A DNA stretch of 64,000 bases from assembly GCF_910594005.1 (NCBI RefSeq), contig NC_057847.1, positions 53,954,001 through 54,018,000 on the forward strand. The letters run 5' to 3'. The notes beneath the pieces are model-generated. The model did not search any database, was not told the origin of the DNA, and saw nothing but the letters and a program-made list of their open reading frames with translations. Numbering within the stretch: the stretch's first letter is position 1; each line of letters opens with the position of its first letter. Shown piece after piece: positions 1 through 11,100 of the stretch. The translations under genes and the position numbers were made by a program. Source of the stretch: Cervus elaphus (taxonomy: Eukaryota > Chordata > Mammalia > Artiodactyla > Cervidae).

Positions 1-1236
1 CTGAAATATTGATATAATTAAGGAAATAAAAATATTATCTGGAAGATGGCTTTAACTCAACCAAAATAAAACATCAGATCCTTTTCTTTATTACATCATT
101 TGAGCTTAGCATTTCGTTCTTGCTAAGAAATCTGTTAATGAAACTAATATGGCAAAAGAAAGTGTTAATATTTGCCCACCTTAATCACTCTCCACTTTCA
201 TCTTCACATCTTTAAAAAAGATTAAAATGAAGATTAGCAAAAGAACAGTTGTTTCTTTTTAAATGCATTGTAAAGTTTGCTTTCTCAGTTGCTTTCTTCC
301 AAATTTCCAGTGCTCTCTGCTGAAAATATTTCACTATTGAATATTTCATGTAATTCATTAAGAAGTCATGATAATACAGGATTACTTCATCCAAGGATCC
401 TCCAGCATATGGAAAATACTGCAAACTACCAAATAAGTCCACCAAGTGAAACATAAAGAAAAAATGAGTTTAAGAGACAGCTGGACATGTTTATGTAGGC
501 AAAAGGGGTTAGAAGATATGCTGACAACACGAAGAGGTGTGTTGCAATAAACTTGAAGGAGACAGGCCATTGGGCAAACCAGCCCTTTTCTATCCAGGAA
601 TTCCTTATGCTCTCATTAGCGTCTCACATCCGGACAGCTGCGTTATTCAAATTTGGCTCTAAACTTGAGTCAATGAAACAGTTTCATGTCTTGATTTCAT
701 TCTTTCTTTACATATTAAATACACAAACACACACACATACGTTTCAACTTTGATTCAAGGAAGCATTTCATTTAACATCCAGACATGAGATTTTTGTGAC
801 TCATGGCCAAGGAGAGGGAAGGGCTTTGTGAACAAGCTTGTTCTGATCATGTCCACCTCTGTCTGATATGAGTACATGTTCATGGCACCTCACTTTCATT
901 AATACAACATTCTAAACAGTTCTCTGAATGGCCACCTTTAGTACTGAGTTAGGTCCAAGCTTTTATAACAGAGTTTCTTGGGAAGAAAAAATGTTTTAAG
1001 GGTTAGGGGAAAAGGGCAGTTTCTCTTCATTCCTTTATCTTTCCTCATCTTTTAAAATATGTGGTTAGGAAAGATTTTGTACAGGATTGGTTAGAAGCCA
1101 AGAGTTTTCTCTGACCCTTTTAGTCATTGCCATTTCACATTTCTTGCCTCAGGAACTGGTGGGGTTTTTAATGCATTCACATTTTAATGTATACGACGTG
1201 AGCATAACTTGCATCTGAATATAAATACCAAACACC
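1..1236. other. Upstream intergenic DNA, no gene seen
   Basis: This is AT-rich sequence with short open frames only, none resembling a known protein. A short CA-rich stretch lies at about 720-740. I recognise no repeat family here. It lies roughly 18 kb upstream of the proposed ZEB2 exon 1, so it is best read as distal 5' flank. Confidence 0.6.
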
Positions 1237-1239
1237 TGG

Positions 1240-1436
1240 ATTAACGCTTTGCAATTAACAAGCACTTGGATCCTCACTGTCTTGTTTGCTCTAAATCATT
1301 ATCCTATTAGCTTGGTGCTATTATCTGATATTTACAGATGTATTGACAAACTAAGGCCCAAAGAAGTTAAAGTTAAAGAAGTTAAACCCAAAATCACTTG
1401 CCCAAGTTGGTAGGTAGTTGAGTTAGAAGTAAAAGA
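1240..1436 (-). mobile_element. MIR SINE relic
   Basis: The stretch has the reverse-complement MIR layout: a segment about falling counts across the element, then 'tatttacagatg', 'actaaggcccaaagaagtta' and 'tcacttgcccaagttgg'. These match the conserved MIR core and flank after strong divergence. MIRs are ancient tRNA-derived SINEs shared by all mammals, so this copy predates ruminants. It is not expected to be mobile. Confidence 0.7.
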
Positions 1437-1948
1437 ATGAACTTAAATTCAAATAGAAAATAGAGCTCAACTTTAATGAGATTTAAAAAAAAAAGTTGAG
1501 CAAAAACATAAGCAAATGATGAGCTCATGTCTGTTTGGGTCCATTTCTCAAGACCTAATCCATTACCTGGTAACAGTATATGTATGTGTGCTATTTAGTT
1601 ATCTTAAGAGTAAAGATGCTTAAGGAAACAAATTCATATCTTCACTAATTAAAGATTTCTTTATAGTTTTGTTACCCTTTTTCTCTTTTAGGTAAAAAAA
1701 AAATGTACAACCACTAAAATCAATACATCAATCAAAATACTGATGCTATCTGTTTGTACTCTTTTAACTTTGAGCATCATAGTTTTCAAAGCAAAAACCC
1801 AAAGCCTTACCTATATTCTAGCAAACTGACAATTACTGAAAATAATATCCCTCTAAGAAAAGCCAAATCCACATTCAAAAGCTATTAACTGTTGTTGTTG
1901 CAAACAGAAGTCTTAATCAATATTTGAAAACGACAGGTAGTACATGGG
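1437..1948. other. Unique AT-rich spacer
   Basis: No gene, RNA or recognisable repeat. There are short A-runs at about 1485-1495 and 1695-1703. Confidence 0.5.
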
Positions 1949-2160
1949 TGCATGATCAGCCGTGTCCGACTCTTTGCGGCCCCATGGACTGTAGCCCACC
2001 AGGCTCCTCTGTCCATAGGATTCTCCAGGCAAGAACACTGGAGCTGGTTGCTATTTCCTACTCCAGGATACCATCCTGACTCAGGGATCAAACCCATGTC
2101 TCCTGCATCTCCGGCCTCAGCAGGCTGATTCTTTACCACTGAGCCACATGAGAAGCCCCC
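1949..2160 (-). mobile_element. Bov-tA type SINE
   Basis: This is the reverse-complement orientation of the ruminant tRNA-Glu/BovB hybrid SINE. It starts with the BovB-derived tail ('gtgtccgactctttgcggcc', 'catggactgtagcccaccag') and ends with the tRNA-derived head ('attctttaccactgagccac'). The family is restricted to ruminants. It is close to full length, about 210 bp. Confidence 0.9.
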
Positions 2161-2239
2161 CATAACAGGTAGTACTGGGATATAAACAAACAGCTGATGG
2201 GCAGAGGGGCAGTGGTAGCAGGAAGAGAGCATTGAGGAA

Positions 2240-2795
2240 AGAGAGAGGGAGACTATTGCATAGGGCCTGACCCCTAGGGAGAATCTAGGCCCCCTAAAGC
2301 CCTATAAAGCTCCCATAAGGAGCAACCTGACCCCTAGGAAGAGTCTAGGCCCCCTAAGGTCCCTTAAGCTCCCATAAGAAGCAGCCCCCAGTTCCTTCTG
2401 ATGTACTCTTGTATTTGGTTCTCTCCTAGAGCAAGTGTCCTGGTCTGGTCGCCAGTTTGAGGTCACTCCCCTGATAACCTGTCTAGCCGTTGCAAATGTC
2501 CTCCTGTCAGGGGCTAGAGCTTAACCATGAGACCCAGCATAGGTCAGATCTGGGTCCAATTACAACCAAAGCAGAACCCCAGGATGGAAGACACACTGCC
2601 TCATACCACCTCACCAGAATGAAGCCCCGATTCTGAGGTCAGTCTGCTGAGAGTTTTGGACACCAAAGTCCTTTAACTATTGTCCTTAGGACATTGGCCA
2701 CAACCCTCGCCTCCCCCTCCTTGAAACTCTGACTCTAGGCTTCCTCTCCCCTCCTTCCCTGCCTGCTCTTCAGCACAGCCTGGAAGGGTTAAAAC
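2240..2795. repeat. LTR-like segment with two 60-bp tandem copies
   Basis: Two direct copies start at 2266 and 2326, an exact 60-bp period. Both share 'cctgacccctagg', 'tctaggccccctaa' and 'aagctcccataag' with a few substitutions. The sequence that follows is unusually C- and CT-rich for this region, with no long ORF. The style (tandem-repeated upstream block, then promoter-like sequence) suggests a degraded endogenous-retrovirus LTR. I cannot name a family, and the outer boundaries are estimates. Confidence 0.4.
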
Positions 2796-2974
2796 ACATT
2801 ACAGGTGATTTAAACTAATTTCAGTGGTGGCTGATGGATTTTGAACACCTGACCTTTTGTGCATTAGGAAGATCTACTCTCGCCTTCACTTTATTCTGTA
2901 GCTATCATTTGGCTAGATGGGCCTGCCTTCTATACTCCCAATAGCATTCATCACACACAGCCTGTCCTCCCTGC

Positions 2975-3070
2975 CAGCCTGCAAGAATTAGGTATTTCTT
3001 GCTCACTGTTGTATCCTTGTTTCTAGCATGGTGCCCAGCACATAATAGGAATTAATAAGAAACTTGCAAT
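2975..3070 (+). mobile_element. L2 LINE 3' end relic
   Basis: The segment carries the L2 3'-end pattern: 'ttgctcactgttgtatcctt', then 'gtgcccagcacataatagg' and 'aattaataag'. This resembles the ancient L2 terminus that ends in TGAA-type repeats. It is highly diverged, and the 5' boundary is uncertain. Confidence 0.55.
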
Positions 3071-3745
3071 GAACACACATATGATACATGTATGTAATTG
3101 TCAAGCAATCCATTAGCTTAGGAAATGAGGGGCTCCACCACATGTTTGAATGTATTAGTTGGCTGACAATACTGATGCATTAGACAGACATTTAATTATT
3201 TCATACCTACATTATATTATAAAGCACAAATATATCAACTAATATGTTTTTATCTACCAGTTTAACTTCTGTGAATTCTCTGTTAAAAAAGAGTATCTGC
3301 TAAATTTGCTTTATGAAATCCTGAGTGAAGAGAAGTGAAAGACAGCCTCTTACTGGAAGCAAAAGAACTCTAAGAAATATACGTTTTCTTGGAACTCACA
3401 TTTGCCAGAAAAAAATTCTGGAAAATTGCAGGTAACATATATTCAGATAATTTCATTATGTTTACTTAAAATTAAGAATTTTATGACTTGATGGCAAAAG
3501 GAACAAACTATTTTTTAAATGTTCAGTCTCTATATGACTTGAGTTACCCTTACTCTCCTAGCCCAAATAAACCCAATTAATTTTCCAATTTCACTTCCAA
3601 ACTACTCTCTTGAATGACTCTGTTTATGATTTGGTCTCTTAATGTGCTAAAGACAAACAACAGACCAGTTATGAAAAAGAGGGGGGAGAAATTCTTCAGA
3701 GTGCTCTGTAAAAACCAAGGCTTCCTTTCTAATACACCTACATAT
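3071..3745. other. Unique AT-rich spacer
   Basis: No gene or recognisable repeat was found between the L2 relic and the SINE cluster. Open frames here are short and begin inside the downstream SINE or end in it. Confidence 0.5.
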
Positions 3746-3746
3746 G

Positions 3747-3966
3747 CATGTGTGCTAAGTCACTTCAGTCACGTCCGACTCTTTGCGACCCTACTGACTG
3801 TACCCTGCCTGGTTCCACTGTCCATGGGATTCTCCAGGCAAGAATACTGGAGTGGGTTGTTATGCCCTCCTCCAAAGGATCTTCCCACCTGAGGAACTGA
3901 ACTCATGTCTCTTCTGTCTTCTGCATTGGCAGGCAGATTCTTTACCTCTAACGCCACATGGGAAGC
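3747..3966 (-). mobile_element. Bov-tA type SINE
   Basis: A reverse-orientation ruminant SINE: the tail begins 'gtgctaagtcacttcagtca' and the tRNA-derived head ends 'gccacatgggaagc'. It is the first member of a four-element cluster (3747-4570). Confidence 0.9.
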
Positions 3967-3997
3967 ACATATCTACATATATGTATGTAAAAATGTT

Positions 3998-4182
3998 AGT
4001 GTTAGTCACTCAGTCGTGTCCGAATCATGGTGACCCCATGGAGCCAGCCAGCTCCTCTGTCCATGGAATTTTCCAAGCAAGAGTACTGGACCGGGTAGCC
4101 ATTCCCTTCTCCAAGGGATCTTCCCGACTCAGCGATCAAACCCAGTTTTCCTGCATTGCAGGCAGATTCTTTACCGTCTGAT
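3998..4182 (-). mobile_element. Bov-tA type SINE
   Basis: The second reverse-orientation ruminant SINE of the cluster, from 'gttagtcactcagtcgtgtc' to 'gcaggcagattctttaccgt'. It lies 31 bp beyond the first and 85 bp before the forward-orientation copies. Confidence 0.9.
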
Positions 4183-4267
4183 ACATACATATATGCATTG
4201 GGACCAAACTGAGTCAGAGAACAATGAGTTCCATTTCTACTCTGACAGGGGTCTTGTGTGACTCCCC

Positions 4268-4374
4268 TCATATCTCAGTTGGTAAAGAATCCACCTGCAA
4301 TGCAGGAGACCCTGGTTCGATTCCTGGATCGGAAAGATATGCTGGAGAAGGGATAGGCTACCAACTCCAGTATT
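4268..4374 (+). mobile_element. Truncated Bov SINE (tRNA-derived head)
   Basis: This is the forward tRNA-Glu-like head ('tcagttggtaaagaatccac', 'gcaatgcaggagaccctggt') running to 'ccaactccagtatta'. The BovB-derived second half is missing. It abuts the full copy at 4375, so it may be a truncated earlier copy interrupted by the later insertion, or part of a dimer. Confidence 0.8.
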
Positions 4375-4570
4375 AGGCTTCCCTTGTGGCTCAGCTGGTA
4401 AAGAATCCACCTGCAATGCAGGAGACCTGGGTTCAATCCCTGGGTTGGGAAGATCCCCTGGAGAAGGAAAAGGCTACCCACTCCAGTTTTCTGGCCTGGA
4501 GAATTCCAGGGACTATACAGTCCATGGGGTCGCAAAGAGTCGGACATGACTGAGCAACTTTCACTTTCAC
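4375..4570 (+). mobile_element. Bov-tA type SINE
   Basis: A near-complete forward copy: head 'ggcttcccttgtggctcagc', then 'gaagatcccctggagaagg', then the tail 'cagtccatggggtcgcaaag' and 'gtcggacatgactgagcaac'. It is head-to-head with the reverse copies at 3747-4182. Confidence 0.92.
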
Positions 4571-5105
4571 TGTGTGACTCTGAGCCAGTCTTTTCAACAC
4601 CCGATTTCCTCATCTGTCACATAAGAATAACAAGATTTGCCCTTTATCAGTTTCCAGAGTTGTTTCTATATCTGAAACATACTTAGGACTTCCAAAATAG
4701 GTTTGATTATTTTGCCTTACACCATCAAACTCTTGATTTCCTGCTTTTCCAAAGTGGGGACATAAAAATATTTGCCCACCTTGAAAGAATCAAGTAAAAT
4801 AATGCATATGTAAAAACTTTGAAATTTGAAAATGTTTACATGGGAAATATCTTGTTATTTTATTATTTTTGCAAGTGCATATTTCAACTAAATGCAAGTT
4901 ATTAAAAAATGCAATCAGTCATTTCCAACTTTTTGGTCTCCCTTAATATGAAGCACAGAAGACCTTCTTGTGGCTAAACATATTATCAGTAGAATATGCA
5001 TGTGCTTTGAGTTCTTTGCCCAGTAATAAAAATTAGCTTGTACCATGACATTCATATTCAGTTTAAAAAGTATTTCTCAGTGTCCTCTATATGCCAGATA
5101 ATAAC
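4571..5105. other. Unique AT-rich spacer
   Basis: No gene or recognisable element. The sequence is AT-rich with no ORF of note. Confidence 0.5.
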
Positions 5106-5109
5106 AGTT

Positions 5110-5487
5110 GGGGATACTTAGCTGAGACTGTTACAACAATATGTCCTAGACTGGGTGACTTGGACAATAACTTTTATTTTGAAAGCTGGGAAGTCTGAGA
5201 TCAAGGTGCCAGCAGGTTCAGTTCCTGGTGGAAACTGGCCTCCTGGCTTGTGGACAAACACCTTCGTGCTGGGTGCTCATACCATCTTTCCTCAGTGGCC
5301 AAGGAGAGAGCGTGACCTCTGCGTTCCTCTTCTTATAAGAAGACTAGTCTTGTCATGGGTACCCCACCCTCATGACCTCATCTAAACCTAGGTTCCTCCA
5401 AAATGTCCCCCCTCCAATTACCATCACACTTGGGGTTAAGACTTCAACAGATTAATTTTGGGAGACACAACACTCAACCCATCACAG
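5110..5487 (-). mobile_element. MaLR (MLT1/MST-type) solo LTR relic
   Basis: On the reverse strand the segment begins like MaLR LTRs, with a TG-start followed by 'gttgtgtctccca' and the 'aattaatctgttgaagtc' region. The + strand shows the companion landmarks 'tcttcttataagaagacta' and 'caccctcatgacctcatcta'. It is a non-autonomous, ancient, mammal-wide LTR. No internal retroviral region or second LTR is seen. The subfamily call is uncertain. Confidence 0.6.
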
Positions 5488-5499
5488 AGTATTAAGTCA

Positions 5500-5765
5500 A
5501 AAATGATAGTGTCCCTGACCTAATGGAGGTCTTATTCCAGTTGAAAGAAAACATAAAGGAATGACCTCAGTGCAGAGTGTTAAATGCTATGAGGGACACA
5601 GGAGGGCTAGCCTCAGACTTCCAGGAGGAAATGACATGTGAGCTGAGTTAAAGGATGAACAAAGAAGTCAGCCAAGTAAAGGGAGCAGGAAGGAGTATTC
5701 CTGCTAGAGTAAATAACAGCGGCAAAGGCCCTAACTTTGGAAACAGCGTGGTCTCTGTAGGGGAA
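5500..5765. repeat. Ancient interspersed repeat, family unnamed
   Basis: It contains the series 'gacttccaggaggaaatgac', 'gtgagctgagttaaaggatg' and 'ggcaaaggcccta'. This series is familiar from an old mammalian repeat whose reverse copies follow L2-like ends. A second copy with the same order of landmarks lies at about 41930-42425. I cannot assign a name without a library search. Confidence 0.45.
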
Positions 5766-5905
5766 AATGAAAACAACATTATAAACATGTAATTAGCCAT
5801 TCAAAGAGTGGTAGGAAAAGAGGATGAAGAAAAGAAAACATTGCATATAAAAGGACCACACGTGCTTTTCTAAAGAACCTGTGGTTTTATCACATTGGTA
5901 CTAAG

Positions 5906-6098
5906 CTTCAGGAGACGCACGAGACATGGGTTCAATCCCTGGGTCAGGAAGATCCCCTGGAGGAGGGCACAGCAACCCACACCAGTGTTTGTGCCTGGAG
6001 AATCCCATGGTCAGAGGAGCCTGGCGGGCTACAGTCCATGGGGTTGCACAGAGTCAGACACGACTGAAGTGACTTTGCATGTATGCATGCATGCACTG
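5906..6098 (+). mobile_element. 5'-truncated Bov-tA type SINE
   Basis: A forward ruminant SINE lacking the first part of the head. It starts near 'caggagacgcacgagacatg', continues through 'aggaagatcccctggagg' and 'ctacagtccatggggttgca', and ends in 'gtcagacacgactgaagtga' followed by a short TGCA-rich tail. Confidence 0.88.
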
Positions 6099-7245
6099 TG
6101 CTTCTCACACTAGGGTACTCAAACCCCAGGGACAGGCAGGATTAACATAACCCAGCTTCTTAGATTCTCAATTTTATCCATAACTATAGAAAAGAAGCGG
6201 GCATTTTGCTTTACTACCTTCACAACTTTCAGTGGCCCTCTCTAGAGTTCACACATGACTCAACCCCTATGACTGCCTGGGCATTTTCTTAGGGAAGTAT
6301 CAACCTACCAGTTCTGTGCAGTTCCCCAGTTTTCTGATCTTTTCAATGGAACAGCTTGTGTCACTGACATGTTAACTGCTGGTTAAAAAAAAGAAAGAAA
6401 AAAAAAAAAAAACCAGAAGAAAATCAATTATTCTATGACCCACCAATCCCTTAGCTCCCAAGTCCCTATTTCTGAACTTCAGTTCACCTCCAACAACATC
6501 TTCATCTTTTCCAATCTAGCCCCTGGCTTCTCAGTTGTAATAAAATAGATACTGATCTCAGGTGGAGAATAAGCATCAGAAACAGATGAACTCATAAGAC
6601 ACAAATCTTATGTCACTATCCTCCTGTTTTCATGCAAATGTCCCCAGTAATTAAATCAGGAAAAGAAAATGTAGCAAAAACATAGCCAAATGGTTCAAAA
6701 TTTCAAAAGAAGCTGTAAATGTGGTCCTTTTTAGAAGATCAGGTTCTCACTAGAGTATGAGAAAGGGTAACAGTTGTTCTGATGAAGCAGTTTTTAAATT
6801 CTTGTCAGTGATTTGAAAAGAGATAACTGATGTATGTTGAAGAAGCTGGCAAGATTTTTAAATAGTTCGGACGCTACAGGGAGCATTTTTTTAAAAGCAA
6901 TGCACTCAGAAGTGTTGGCAAGATTTTATTTGAACGTAGCAGTGCTTATGTGAGGAAGTTATTTTGAATTACCCTAGTATAAATATGTATGACTTTATTT
7001 GTATTGAAAATTTCCTTTGCCAGTGAGTGACTGCGGGACTGTTATATCTCTATTGCTTGGTAAATGATTTAGGTATTTCATTTTGGAAGTAAAATATTAC
7101 AGTCAGAACTCAAAAACAGTATCAAAACCCTGTTTGTGACCACAGTGACTTTTGCACCTACATTAATGCCTTTTAATTCTTATTTGCCACGTAGAACAAA
7201 TGGCATCTGTTGTTTTAAGTCTGGCTTTTTTACGTGGCATTCATG
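6099..7245. other. Unique spacer with A-rich tract
   Basis: No gene. An A-rich run (about 6387-6412) could be an old retrotransposon tail, but the sequence before it has no recognisable body. Confidence 0.5.
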
Positions 7246-7249
7246 GGTG

Positions 7250-7365
7250 CATGCATTCATTCATCCAACAGGCATTACTCGGTGTATCTCATGTTTCAGG
7301 CTCTATGCTAGGCAATGGGCAGACAGCAATAGTATTGAACTGTCCTTCCTCATAACACATTTCAT
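7250..7365 (-). mobile_element. L2 LINE 3' end relic
   Basis: Reverse L2 terminus: 'attcattcatccaacaggca', then 'tcaggctctatgctaggcaa' and 'gcagacagcaatag'. These correspond to the conserved L2 3' end. It is old and non-functional. Confidence 0.55.
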
Positions 7366-7461
7366 ATAAACATTCTGTTTCCAGCAGGAAATTTTCCGCA
7401 GTACAGTGGAAATATCAAAACTTAAGGTCATATCTTATTATTTAAAACCTATGCCTGTTGA

Positions 7462-8015
7462 CACTGCAGATGGTGACTGCAGCCACGAAATTAAAAGACA
7501 CTTGCTCCTTGGAAGAAAAGCTATGACCAACCTAGACAGCATATTAAAAAGCAGAGCCATTACTTTACCAACAAGGGTCCATCTAGTCAAAGCTATGGTT
7601 TTTCCAGCAGTCATGTATGGATGTGAGAGCTGGACTATAAAGAAAGCTGAGCGCCGAAGAATTGATGCTTTTGAACTATGGTGTTGGAGAAGATTCTTGA
7701 GAGTCTCTTGGACTGCAAGGAAATCCAACCAGTCCATCCTAAAGGGAATCAGTCCTGAATATTCCTTGGAAGGATTGATGCTGAAGGTGAAACTCCAATA
7801 CTTTGGCCACCTGATGCGAAGAACTGCCTCATTGGAAAAGACCCTGATGCTGGGAAAGATTGAAGGTGGGAGGAGAAAGGAATGACAGAGGATGAGCTGG
7901 CTGGATGGCATCACGGACACAATGGGCATGAGTTTGAGTAGGCTCCGGGAATTGGTGATGGACAGGGAGTGGGGTCAAAAAGAGTAGGACACAACTGAGT
8001 GACTGAACTGAACTG
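7462..8015 (+). mobile_element. BovB (RTE) LINE, 5'-truncated, with 11-bp TSD
   Basis: This is the 3' part of a BovB non-LTR retrotransposon. The frame that is open through 7885 encodes the C-terminal end of the BovB reverse-transcriptase protein, including the block GRKAMTNLDSILKSR, then VMYGCESW, RRIDAFELWCWRR and KLQYFGHLMRR. The catalytic part of the RT and the endonuclease are absent, and the frame stops at 7883-7885 before the usual end. The 3' terminus shows the family's 'gactgaactgaactg' repeats. An 11-bp perfect duplication, atgcctgttga, flanks it at 7451-7461 and 8016-8026, so the insertion boundaries are well fixed. It is a dead copy. Confidence 0.92.
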
Positions 8016-8026
8016 ATGCCTGTTGA

Positions 8027-8305
8027 AGGTTGTGAACAAGTCTATCTTTAAAAGATAGACTTTTTTCTCTGAATAAAAAGCATTGAAAGAAAGATATGAA
8101 GCGGTGAGGGCCCCAGGTAAGAAATAGGACTTGAAGCAGAAAAAAAGAACAGAGAAGGGAAAGGAGAAAGTATTATAAACAGGACTTAATACTTTGCCTC
8201 AGTATCTTTGGGCAACCAGTTACCAGTCTACATGAAAATGAAGCTGTTGGCAGGAAAAAGCTCCCACTGGCTGATGGAGCCTGTCTATTTAAGGAAGAAG
8301 AGGGA
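8027..8305. other. Purine-rich spacer
   Basis: No gene or known repeat. A/G-rich between about 8095 and 8180. Confidence 0.4.
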
Positions 8306-8307
8306 AT

Positions 8308-8415
8308 TCCCTGGTGGCCCAGTGGTTAGGATTCTACCCTTTCACTGCTGAGAGCCTGACTTCAATTTCTGGTTGGGGGAACTAGATCCCACAAGCCACA
8401 CTCAGTGGAAAAATA
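8308..8415 (+). mobile_element. CHR-2 type SINE
   Basis: Forward cetartiodactyl tRNA-derived SINE. It begins 'gggaattccctggtggccca', passes through 'gtggttaggattctaccctt' and 'ttggggaactagatcccac', and ends 'aagccacactcagtgg'. This family is shared by ruminants, whales and hippos and is older than the Bov-tA SINEs. Confidence 0.85.
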
Positions 8416-8847
8416 AAGGAGAAACAAAACTCCCCATCTTCTCTGTTCTCTCTATTTACCTGTTGTATTTACAGGGTGAGGGGATCATATATCTTAAATT
8501 ACAATTACACACTTACCTTCTGAAGCAAACCATACTTTTACTAGTCTATTCCATTTTCTCTTTATTATTTCTTTCTCTTTTCTGAGAAAACCTCTTATTA
8601 AACTTCAATATATTTACTTAAAAATAAATCATGAAAAGATTCATCAGAGCCATTTAAAGAGAAAGACAAATATATACATACAATTATACATTTGTTCCTC
8701 CATTTTTTTTTCAGAACATGTAAACTGATGTACAAGAAAGGGAATAAAACAGTTTGTGTTATATTAATATACTGTAATATGATACATAATTTGATGAAAG
8801 GAGGTTGTGTGTGTCTAAGCGTTCCATGCTACGCTCATCTATCCTCT
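8416..8847. other. Unique AT-rich spacer
   Basis: No gene or recognisable repeat. Confidence 0.5.
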
Positions 8848-8966
8848 TTTTTTTTAAGCCACACATTTTGACTTACAGGATCTTAGTTCCCTGACGAGGG
8901 ACTGAACCCTTGCCCTCAGCAGTGAAAGCTCAGGGTACTAACTACTGGACTGTTGGGGAATTCCCA
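8848..8966 (-). mobile_element. CHR-2 type SINE
   Basis: Reverse copy: 'aggatcttagttccctgacg', 'agggactgaacccttgccct', ending 'ctggactgttggggaattcc'. It is inverted relative to the copy at 8308 and about 430 bp away from it. Confidence 0.85.
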
Positions 8967-9013
8967 CAATCCTCATTCTTATCTCAGTTCTTTACAAGTG
9001 TAAAATAGATCAG

Positions 9014-9229
9014 CTTGCGCGTGCTTGCTCAGTCCTGTCGACTCTTTGTGACCCTACGGACTATAACCCATCAGGCTTCTCTGTCCATGGGATTCTCCAG
9101 ACAAGAACACTGGAGTGGGTTGCCATGCTTGCTCCAGGGGATCTTCCCAACCTAGGTGTCGATCTTGAGTATCGCGCATCTCCCGGATTGCAGTCAGATT
9201 CATTACTGCTGAGCCACCAGGGAGATCAG
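9014..9229 (-). mobile_element. Bov-tA type SINE
   Basis: Reverse ruminant SINE from 'cagcttgcgcgtgcttgctc' to 'ttactgctgagccaccaggg'. It marks the left edge of the long insertion-free block that contains the ZEB2 promoter region and first exons. Confidence 0.9.
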
Positions 9230-10857
9230 TTTACATCCCTTTAAAGCTTCTTAATGAATGGCACAAGCAGCAACAAATATTTCCTATAAATAGGCATTAT
9301 TCCAGGGGATTGGGAAAGATACATTGGTGACAGATCACCTTACTTTGTCAAATAAATTACTATTTATAGATCCCAAATGAAGCAATGGTTTAAAATTTTC
9401 CAAATGACGGTACTTTGCTTTAATAGTGTAAAAAAAAAAAAAAAGCATTACTTTGCCCCCAAATTCAAAGTCCATGTGATTTCAAATGACATTTGCAAGC
9501 ATATTTCATCTAGCCTTGAACTACACAACTACACAAGAATCCTTATCAACAGAAGCAAAACTTCAGTAGAGATCATCTCTACAGAATGAACTATAGCAAA
9601 TTATTATAAATAATTTTTCAATATCTCATATACAGGCTAAATGATGGTAGGTAATAATATAACTCAGGATCATGCAGATTTTTTAAAAATGAAATCTCAA
9701 ATGCACAGCAGATACATCAACTAAACTTCAGAAGGACAAGGTTTTAACTTTTTGTCCTTGTTTCAAAAGGCCTAGTCTTTTCTGTGACCTTTCAGCTTTG
9801 TTCTGTCCCTCTTGTCTAGAAGGGTGCTAGCCATGTGCCAAGAACAATAGGTAAGCCAGCTTCCCTCAGTCCAGAAAAATTATCCCCTTGCCACAGGAGC
9901 CATACTTAGGGTTCCACAATGGCCAAGGAAAAACCTAATAGGAATAGATTTTTTTTGCCTGTGTAGCAAAGTTAGTTCCAAAGAGGAAAAAAAAGAAGAC
10001 TGCTTTGCACTGTAGCAGAACCATTGGAACAATATGCTCCCTGTGTCCACAGCCCGGTCCTCCCCTGACACTCTCCTTTCTAGGGCATAGGGTAGAAAAG
10101 TCACATACACAATAGATCCTGCCAGGGCCTGCTGACACAACCCTACTCCTGAATTTGCAGGCAGCAGAGTGAAGCAATGTCTTTAGATATACATACATAC
10201 ATATATGTATATATATATACGTATTCTTACTTCTTTTTTTCCTTTTTTAAGCAGATGTTTCAGCACTCAGCTAGGGGGTGGGAAGAAGATACTGGAGGCA
10301 AACTTTCTCAGGGCTATTCCTTCCCTTCTACTCCCTTCCTAGTTCCTTCAAACTTGAGAAGTCTGCATTAAGAATGAGTACAGAACTTTGAACAGTACTG
10401 AGAACTGCTTTTTACCTTGAATGAGTGATCTTTGACATTTCTTGGCCACACGAAGCTGCAAGAGGGCTTCCTCTCATGTCAGGTCATATAGGGAGAATTA
10501 CATGGAAAAAATATTTGTTCTTACAATTGTAAACAGAAGTGTGAAATGCATAATCAAATGGTAAAGGACATTTATTCATCTCAGAGTTTAGAACTGTGAT
10601 GCTTAGAATCACGAGCACTCCACCTTTTCCACTAGAAGTTGAGAAATTCCACATTACTTCTCCAACTGTTCTAAGTAAGCACTGATTTCTGTAACACGCA
10701 GGAACCAGTTAAACAGTTCCTAATAAAATCATAAAGTAATTAAAATAAATAAATGGCAATCAAATCATTTAAAATTATGAAATAAGTATCACCTAAAATA
10801 TATGCTACATTCACTCTGGTTTTTCTATAATTTAACTTCACTTATTTTTCAGATAAT
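9230..10857. other. Unique upstream flank
   Basis: No gene. A TATG/TA-rich microsatellite lies at about 10187-10222. Short open frames have no recognisable similarity. Confidence 0.5.
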
Positions 10858-11100
10858 TCATGAGAGGGAATTTCTATTTATTGATATGCCTACCCTGTAT
10901 CAGACACTGTCCATTTATTGTCATATTTTTTCACCACAGCCAGCTTAAATTTAAGTCCTCTTCTGCTCATTTTAAAAATGAGGTTCACAGGGGCTTAATA
11001 TCTCATCCTCAATACACAATTAGTACTCACAAAGCAGGGAGTCAAATCCAGTTGATCTAATTTCAAAGCCTATATCTTTGCCACTACAATATGCTGTAAT
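10858..11100 (-). mobile_element. MIR SINE relic
   Basis: Reverse MIR layout: 'gcctaccctgtatcagacac', then 'ctcattttaaaaatgaggtt' and 'aaagcagggagtcaaatcca'. Diverged and ancient. Boundaries are approximate. Confidence 0.6.

Noticed and set aside
7406..7885. 159-codon frame as a host gene
   Set aside because: It is the C-terminal remnant of BovB reverse transcriptase within a retrotransposon bounded by target-site duplications.
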